Source: Aggregatilineales bacterium
GTDB lineage: Bacteria > Chloroflexota > Anaerolineae > Aggregatilineales > Phototrophicaceae
Length of the DNA: 64,000 nt
Assembly (NCBI GenBank): GCA_030834905.1
Contig: JAUQWZ010000054.1
Span: 62,001 to 126,000 of the forward strand
Direction: 5' to 3'
Shown here: piece after piece, positions 59,704 to 64,000 of the stretch
How positions within the stretch are numbered: the stretch's first letter is position 1
How the letters are laid out: every line of letters begins with the position of its first letter
Translations under genes and position numbers: made by a program
Notes under the pieces: generated by a model
The model's database searches: none
What the model was told of the DNA's origin: nothing
The model's input: only the letters and a program-made list of their open reading frames with translations

Positions 59704-61622
59704 GAACCGCAGTTGCCCCTTAACATGGAGGGATGGCCGAGTGGTTTAAGGCGGTGGTCTTGAAAACCTCTGTGTCGCCTTGCGGCACCGTGGGTTCGAA
59801 TCCCACTCCCTCCGCTTGGTCGCAACAATTTGGGGAGATGCCAGAGTGGACGATTGGGGCCGCCTGCTAAGCGGTTATACGAGGGTAACCTCGTATCGCA
59901 GGTTCGAATCCTGTTCTCCCCGCAGCATAAGACCCAATCCGAACATTGGGTTTTACGAGAACCGGTAGTAGCCTTAGCGCTGCCGGTTTTCGTTTTCTTG
60001 CTGCTGGAAGACCCTCTTACCTGACCGCCACGTACTTGATGCGAAATATGATTCAAGTATGCAAACGGTGCGCGCAGTTCCAACTTCACCTTTCCTGCCG
60101 GGTTGACAACAACCCGCTCGACCATCTGATGTAACAGTTCTTTCTGGTCACTGCGCTCAAGTGAATTATACACGATTGCAACTTGTGAAATAATTGCAAG
60201 GGCAGTATCGAGATTAGTAATGTGTGTTTCGCTTTGATATTGCAATGCTTCCAAACTGGAGCGCAAGGTCTGACGGCGATCCTGCCATTCACGCCATAGA
60301 TTCTCCCAGACACTCTCCGTAATTTTACCCGCCACATAAAGGCGGAGCGCCCGTGCTTCTTCCTCATCAATCGCCTTAAGCGCAGTTTCCAGCCGCAATC
60401 GCTCATCCGGGCGTAGGTGTCCCAACACTTCAGCAAGGTCCTGGGTATAGCGCAGCCGTATCGAGGGAATGTGGTCAGGATCAACCTGAATATTTGCCAA
60501 CTCACGCACAAGCTGTCCATCAATATCATCGCACAGAAAATTGATGTTGCTTCGCGGGACACAATAGTAAGACGTTCCGCCACCGGGACGACTGGCGTTG
60601 GACGTTGATCCTGTCAGCTTGACCAGACCGCGCTTATCCCGATAGTCGTAATAGATTAAGCCTTTCAATAGATAGTCATGTTTGCGCCGCACCACGCGAT
60701 GCTGATGCCGCTTTTCAAGGATCGCAAGACCCCGCTCAAATTCTTCTGTTGTGACAATCGCTTCCCAATTGCCGCGCACAGTTTTGGGAGGCACATTCCC
60801 TGCTTTGCTGGTAAGCCAGCCCGCATATGCCCAATTATGAAAGATTGCCGACAGCGTATTAGTATTCGCCCTACGCTGCCCGTTCTTCTTGATTTCGATG
60901 AACGGACGCCCGCTGCGATAACGATAGCCACGTGCGTGCAATTCCTCGCAAATGCCTTCCAGGGTGAGCTTATCTTGCAACAGCAAATCAAAGGCATAGC
61001 GGATAATCGACGCACGTTCTGGGTCTTGCTCGATCCAAGTCTCATGCCGTCCGGTGAGTTTCTTGGCTTCTCCCGTCACTTTCCCCTCGACATTGATATA
61101 CCCATCGGGAGCATAGTTCGGAAAACCACCTGCCGCTCGCTTCGCTTGCAGCCCGCCTTTTACGCGAATACCTAACAGTGTCGATTCGCGGCGTGCTAAG
61201 GTGAACGAGAGCGCGACGATCACCCGATCATCGGGATCTTGTGGGTCAAGATCGGGAGAATTCGCAAAGCGTACCGCAATCCCGAACTCATGCAGCTCAT
61301 CAATCGCACGCAGCGCTTCCGTGTCGTTCCGCCCAAAGCGATCGGCGCGTTCGACAATCACATGCGAGAACTTACCCGCACGAGCATCCTCCAGCATCCG
61401 TTGATAACCTTCACGTTTCGGTGTTGTTCCCGTCAAAACATCGATGTACTCGCCGAAAATTGGCATTGTCGAGTGTTCGAGGACGTTTTTTTCGATGGTG
61501 AACTTTTGACGCGCACGCGACATCTCCGGTTTTTGATTTTCATCACTGCTGGTGCGCAGATACACCGCCCACCCCGGCTGAGGTGGGACGGGTATACGCT
61601 TCTTCCTTTTTTCGTATGGCAT
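59697..61622 (-). CDS. Large serine recombinase (resolvase/integrase), frame runs through tRNA-Ser genes
   Basis: This large serine recombinase probably performs site-specific integration or excision. The catalytic domain begins GWAVYLRTSSDEN (Ser25 in the YxRxS motif), with VERADRFGRNDTEAL. The Recombinase domain follows (IEQDPERASIIRYAFDLLLQ). The zinc-ribbon area lacks its first CxxC (LIYYDYRDKRG) but keeps two later Cys (YYCVPRSNINFLC). A coiled coil (about residues 400-470) and a Ser/Lys-rich region come next. From about residue 567 the frame is the antisense of both tRNA-Ser genes and their promoter, so the native C-terminus was probably replaced when the element joined the tRNA. It starts 16 bases after a small gene. 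Confidence 0.85.
   Translation of the reverse strand: MPYEKRKKRIPVPPQPGWAVYLRTSSDENQKPEMSRARQKFTIEKNVLEHSTMPIFGEYIDVLTGTTPKREGYQRMLEDARAGKFSHVIVERADRFGRNDTEALRAIDELHEFGIAVRFANSPDLDPQDPDDRVIVALSFTLARRESTLLGIRVKGGLQAKRAAGGFPNYAPDGYINVEGKVTGEAKKLTGRHETWIEQDPERASIIRYAFDLLLQDKLTLEGICEELHARGYRYRSGRPFIEIKKNGQRRANTNTLSAIFHNWAYAGWLTSKAGNVPPKTVRGNWEAIVTTEEFERGLAILEKRHQHRVVRRKHDYLLKGLIYYDYRDKRGLVKLTGSTSNASRPGGGTSYYCVPRSNINFLCDDIDGQLVRELANIQVDPDHIPSIRLRYTQDLAEVLGHLRPDERLRLETALKAIDEEEARALRLYVAGKITESVWENLWREWQDRRQTLRSSLEALQYQSETHITNLDTALAIISQVAIVYNSLERSDQKELLHQMVERVVVNPAGKVKLELRAPFAYLNHISHQVRGGQVRGSSSSKKTKTGSAKATTGSRKTQCSDWVLCCGENRIRTCDTRLPSYNRLAGGPNRPLWHLPKLLRPSGGSGIRTHGAARRHRGFQDHRLKPLGHPSMLRGNCGSF
59727..59814 (+). 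tRNA. tRNA-Ser (anticodon TGA)
   Basis: This 88-base class II tRNA has acceptor stem GGAGGGA/TCCCTCC, discriminator G and a long variable arm. Its T-arm is GTGGGTTCGAATCCCAC and its anticodon loop CTTGAAA has TGA at 59761-59763. CCA is not encoded. The anticodon stem (GTGGT/ACCTC) has one T-T mismatch at its second pair. Confidence 0.93.
59832..59922 (+). tRNA. tRNA-Ser (anticodon GCT)
   Basis: This 91-base class II tRNA has acceptor stem GGGGAGA/TCTCCCC, discriminator G and a long variable arm with an ACGAGGGTAACCTCGT hairpin. Its anticodon loop CTGCTAA has GCT at 59866-59868. CCA is not encoded. It is 17 bases after tRNA-Ser(TGA) and is followed by a terminator. Confidence 0.95.
59930..59954 (+). 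terminator. Rho-independent terminator after tRNA-Ser(GCT)
   Basis: ACCCAAT (59932-59938), loop CCGAAC, and ATTGGGT (59945-59951) form the stem, with a short T-run behind it. It lies inside the recombinase reading frame on the opposite strand. Confidence 0.7.
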
Positions 61623-61638
61623 AGCCTATCAACCTTGA

Positions 61639-61836
61639 TCACATCTGCTGCTGATCATCAGTCCCACAATACTCGATTTCTTTCGAGTCAGGATTTTCAC
61701 ACCCATTTTTCGCAATAGAGTGGTCTGTCTTAGCAGTGTGACGGGTCAGCAGCTCAGCGACTTTGAACACTCGCTTTACCATCACTGCGGTATCAACTGG
61801 TGATGCTTCAATGACTCGAGGCGTGTCTGCTGTCAT
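61639..61836 (-). CDS. Small protein of unknown function upstream of the recombinase
   Basis: A 65-residue protein whose ATG overlaps the preceding gene's stop by ATGA, so translation is coupled. The N-terminus is MTADTPRVIEASPVDTAVMV and the middle is basic (KRVFKVAELLTRHTAKTDHS). Two Cys occur (NGCENPD, EYCGTDDQQ). No family is recognised. Confidence 0.55.
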   Translation of the reverse strand: MTADTPRVIEASPVDTAVMVKRVFKVAELLTRHTAKTDHSIAKNGCENPDSKEIEYCGTDDQQQM

Positions 61837-62090
61837 GCGGATTCTCCTAATACGAATAGTTCATCGACTGACTGAGTGGTATCGTGTATCCACTCGGTCG
61901 CGCCGCCATCACATGAATAGCCGCTCAAGCAGCGGTGTTCGTTTGCCGATACCATGAGCAGCGCCTGTCTTTCAGGAGGGCAAACGGGACAGCGCCAGAG
62001 TCCAGCGTACGCACTGGCTGCCAGCGGCTTACCCAGGTGCTGTTCGACCAGCTTCCGCAGATCGCGGGTCAAAGGTTCACTGTGCTTCAT
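61833..62090 (-). CDS. Small CHC2-type zinc-finger-like protein
   Basis: The 85 residues contain LWRCPVCPPERQALLMVSAN, then RCLSGYSCDGGATEWI. The CPxC ... Cys-x5-Cys pattern and the final GG-x-x-x-(W/F) match the CHC2 zinc finger of DnaG-type primases. No catalytic domain follows, so the protein may bind DNA or a partner in element replication; this is inference. Its stop and start each overlap a neighbour by ATGA. Confidence 0.6.
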   Translation of the reverse strand: MKHSEPLTRDLRKLVEQHLGKPLAASAYAGLWRCPVCPPERQALLMVSANEHRCLSGYSCDGGATEWIHDTTQSVDELFVLGESA

Positions 62091-62281
62091 GGGGTCGTCT
62101 CCTTCTGCAACTTGACCGCCTTCAGCTCGTGTTCATGTTCGGTCACGGCTTGCTTGACCAGCGTATAGATGAGGTTGGCGAGTGGGCGGTCTTCTTCGTC
62201 CGCCCACAGCTCCAGCTTGTCGTAAAGTGACTGCGGCAGCCGAAAAGCGATGCGGGCTGCAAATGGGGTTTCACGCTTCAT
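62087..62281 (-). CDS. Small ribbon-helix-helix-like DNA-binding protein
   Basis: A 64-residue protein with RIAFRLPQSLYDKLELWADE and RPLANLIYTLVKQAV, a strand followed by two helices as in Arc/CopG/TraY-type repressors. It is the first gene of the four-gene operon, as expected for an autoregulator. Repeats resembling its operator lie in the upstream AT-rich region. No toxin partner is apparent. Confidence 0.6.
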   Translation of the reverse strand: MKRETPFAARIAFRLPQSLYDKLELWADEEDRPLANLIYTLVKQAVTEHEHELKAVKLQKETTP

Positions 62282-62585
62282 CTGTCTCCTCTTGGTGACT
62301 CAATGTGTCCCAAGCGTAGCCCGATACTTTCCACGCAGAATGCAATTCTGTACCACCAGCGTGATTTATTTTTGATTGCGGGTGTCAAAAAATGGCGAGG
62401 GTGAGAATTTTTGACATGCAAGCGTGATAATTTTTCACTCTATTTTGGGAATTGAATGGAAAATTTTTACATCACGATTTTCTCAACAAAAAACTAGAAA
62501 TTTTTTGTCATCCGTTCTCCTTCAAGGGCAATAGAATGAGGCAAGCCAGTCAAACACAAAGGAATAGTGAACGAGAGGTCCCACA
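62282..62585. repeat. AT-rich divergent region with GTGA...TTTTT iteron-like repeats
   Basis: No gene is present. Related 15-base segments lie at 62361 (GTGATTTATTTTTGA), 62401 (GTGAGAATTTTTGAC) and 62424 (GTGATAATTTTTCAC, itself a GTGA/TCAC dyad). A similar motif in inverted orientation ends near 62476, and GAAATTTTTTGTCATC lies near 62498. They could be operators or an origin. Confidence 0.5.
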
Positions 62586-63221
62586 ATGCGTCCAATCAAA
62601 ATGGTTTTTATCTCGACCAACGTGCTGACACGGGGCGGTGTCGCCCAAATCGTCGCTCATGCAAACCCACCGATAGAGATCGTCGGCGCTTTCGCCGATT
62701 TTCAAGCGGTCTATCGATACGCCAGCCAGAATATCGTTGATGTCGTCCTGATTGATGAAGCCCTGCCGCTACATACTAACCTGCTGCACGAAGTCAAAAT
62801 CCTGTATCGGGAATGCGTCGGGGTGACGATCATTGTCATCCTGCAACGCCCTATCGCCAGTCTAGTGCAGCGGCTTCTTGAGCACGGCGTTCGTGGGATT
62901 CTTCACAAAAATGACAATTTAGAGCACTATCTCATGCAAGCCATTATCTGGGGAAAACAGCGCGGCATTCATCTCTCGCCGGGTGTCTCTCATTTTGTAG
63001 ACACACAGCGAAACTTACCGGTCGCGCTCAATCAGCGCGATCTCGACGTTCTCAAGCTGCTGGCAGAGGGGTTGGCTCCGAAGGAAATCGCGGTCGCGTT
63101 AGGGATCGGGGGCAATACCGTCTATCGCATTCTTCGTCGGCTTCGAGATACATTGAACGCCCAGAATAATGCGCATCTTGTCACCATCACTTATGAGACG
63201 AAACTGATTCATTCACAATAG
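62586..63221 (+). CDS. Atypical NarL/FixJ-type response regulator
   Basis: The C-terminal half is a LuxR-type helix-turn-helix (LNQRDLDVLKLLAEGLAPKE, GIGGNTVYRILRRLRDTL). The N-terminal domain has the receiver fold but lacks the usual acidic pair, reading MVFISTNVL. It keeps a likely phospho-acceptor Asp in VVLIDEALP and Lys in LHKND, so phosphorylation is doubtful. A GAGAGG site precedes the ATG. It is transcribed away from the small-gene operon across the AT-rich repeat region. Confidence 0.75.
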   Translation: MRPIKMVFISTNVLTRGGVAQIVAHANPPIEIVGAFADFQAVYRYASQNIVDVVLIDEALPLHTNLLHEVKILYRECVGVTIIVILQRPIASLVQRLLEHGVRGILHKNDNLEHYLMQAIIWGKQRGIHLSPGVSHFVDTQRNLPVALNQRDLDVLKLLAEGLAPKEIAVALGIGGNTVYRILRRLRDTLNAQNNAHLVTITYETKLIHSQ

Positions 63222-63238
63222 CGGTGGTGCGTTGACGC

Positions 63239-64000
63239 TTACACAGGGTTGGTTGATGACCGCAAGCCGTCGATGATCAGCCGCGTGATTTCGTCACGAC
63301 TTAAGGTGGTTCCTTTCAGCCAATACACATCCCAATCGACACTGCTATTGATTTTAAGCGCTTCGATGAGTCCATCGTAGTCGATGTGGTCCAGTTTCGA
63401 TAACGGCAGCTTGTAGGTTTCGCGCAACGTATGAGCAGCGCCGCAAAGCTGAACAGCGCGTTCCGTCTGGTTTTGCATCGCAAAATTCGCCGCAAATTCT
63501 TCCAGCACGGCAGCCAATACACTTTTGTTGTCCCGTTTCAGGCTCAGGCTTAGACCGCGCTCAAGGTATTCCCCGGCGGCAGCAGGATTCCCCTCACAGC
63601 GCGATAATTTCCCCAGTGCCACATACACCCATGGCGTAAAAGCGGGTTGATTGAGCTGCTGGCACAGATAGAGCGCTTCGCCAAGCAATATCCGCGACTG
63701 CGGTAAATTCCCCTGATAGAGATGGGCAAGTCCAATCGCCATCGTTGGCCAGATACTCAAATTGATGAGTCCCAGTTCTTTACACAGGGTAAGACAGTCC
63801 TCTAGCTTACTCGCAGCACTATCGAAATCCGCCTGATACAGGGCAATCCAACTGTCACAGGTTAGTGCCAGCGCCATACCGATCACATCGCCTGAACGAT
63901 GGTGCAGTTCCAGACTTTTATCGATCAGGGTTTGTGCAGCATGGTACTCGCCCTGAAGCAGCTCGGCCCAACTCAGTCCGGTCAATGCCCATGCCATGCC
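63239..64000 (-). CDS. C-terminal part of a STAND/TPR regulator (5' end outside window)
   Basis: The frame is open to the window edge. It shows successive TPR-like repeats (LLQGEYHAAQTLIDKSLELH, LYQGNLPQSRILLGEALYLC, GNPAAAGEYLERGLSLSLKR). The end is typical of AfsR/SARP-NB-ARC-type ATPases: AVQLCGAAHTLRETYKLPLS, then WLKGTTLSRDEITRLIIDGL. The ATPase and any output domain would lie further right. It converges with the response regulator, 17 bases apart. Confidence 0.75.
   Translation of the reverse strand, partial: GMAWALTGLSWAELLQGEYHAAQTLIDKSLELHHRSGDVIGMALALTCDSWIALYQADFDSAASKLEDCLTLCKELGLINLSIWPTMAIGLAHLYQGNLPQSRILLGEALYLCQQLNQPAFTPWVYVALGKLSRCEGNPAAAGEYLERGLSLSLKRDNKSVLAAVLEEFAANFAMQNQTERAVQLCGAAHTLRETYKLPLSKLDHIDYDGLIEALKINSSVDWDVYWLKGTTLSRDEITRLIIDGLRSSTNPV

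Larger units (their letters stand above)
59923..62585. mobile_element. Left part of a probable integrative element at tRNA-Ser(GCT)
   Basis: A large serine recombinase and three small genes form one minus-strand operon that abuts the 3' end of tRNA-Ser(GCT). Intergenic sequence is more AT-rich than the rest of the window. The right end is not in view, and whether the regulator and TPR protein to the right belong to it is unknown. Confidence 0.5.

Overview
The window looks like one chromosomal stretch of a moderately GC-rich member of the Chloroflexota, probably Anaerolineae-like. This is inferred from gene content and style, not from a phylogenetic marker search. The clues are secreted proteins with long Thr/Pro linkers, a compact Tad pilus operon whose CpaE carries a receiver domain, a long-form HPF, a fused KorA with KorB, paired DegV genes beside a FakA-type gene, and a RecG with a long N-terminal extension. 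Most genes are housekeeping, tightly packed, and often joined by 4-base ATGA overlaps.

Layout. 1-7000: the end of a DegS-like sensor kinase, then the Tad/Flp pilus machine (cpaB, cpaE/tadZ, cpaF/tadA, tadB, tadC). 7000-8330: comF and hpf. 8397-12592 (minus strand): two GT2 glycosyltransferases, a PhnD-like lipoprotein apparently starting at ATT, and a large membrane-anchored protein. 12738-19449: lon coupled to an AlbA_2/HATPase regulator, a TolB-like propeller lipoprotein, fabG and a HIT hydrolase. 19509-29099: a DsbA-like protein, LysR facing aconitase with a 34-codon ORF between them, RNase HI, an aminotransferase, a TPR-Yip1 protein and a cysteine synthase/CBS protein convergent with a cystathionine gamma-synthase/lyase. 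30319-36013: a helical repeat protein, a deoxynucleoside kinase, and a FadR-type regulator upstream of korAB. 36264-47981: a Ca2+-type P-ATPase, rpe, rpmB (59 codons), fakA with an in-frame amber codon, two degV genes, recG, coaD and a coiled-coil protein. 48161-59600: a PF03640 repeat protein, comEC, a YihY/BrkB protein, nusB-tatC-arginase, rlmN, a pseudopeptidase-like secreted protein and a CPBP protease. 59727-59922: tRNA-Ser(TGA) and tRNA-Ser(GCT). 59697-64000: a probable integrative element, with a large serine recombinase whose frame runs antisense through both tRNAs, three small coupled genes, an AT-rich repeat region, an atypical response regulator and the end of a STAND/TPR protein.

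The best candidates for something undescribed are these. The protein at 30319-31320 is built from two 18-residue, five 11-residue and seven 18-residue repeats behind an N-terminal motif resembling proteins of extracellular contractile injection systems. The serine-recombinase element abuts a tRNA-Ser pair and has a small-gene operon and an iteron-like region. The fakA amber codon, the ATT-start lipoprotein, the ComEC with a metal-less lactamase-like domain, and the 34-codon ORF before aconitase also deserve checking.
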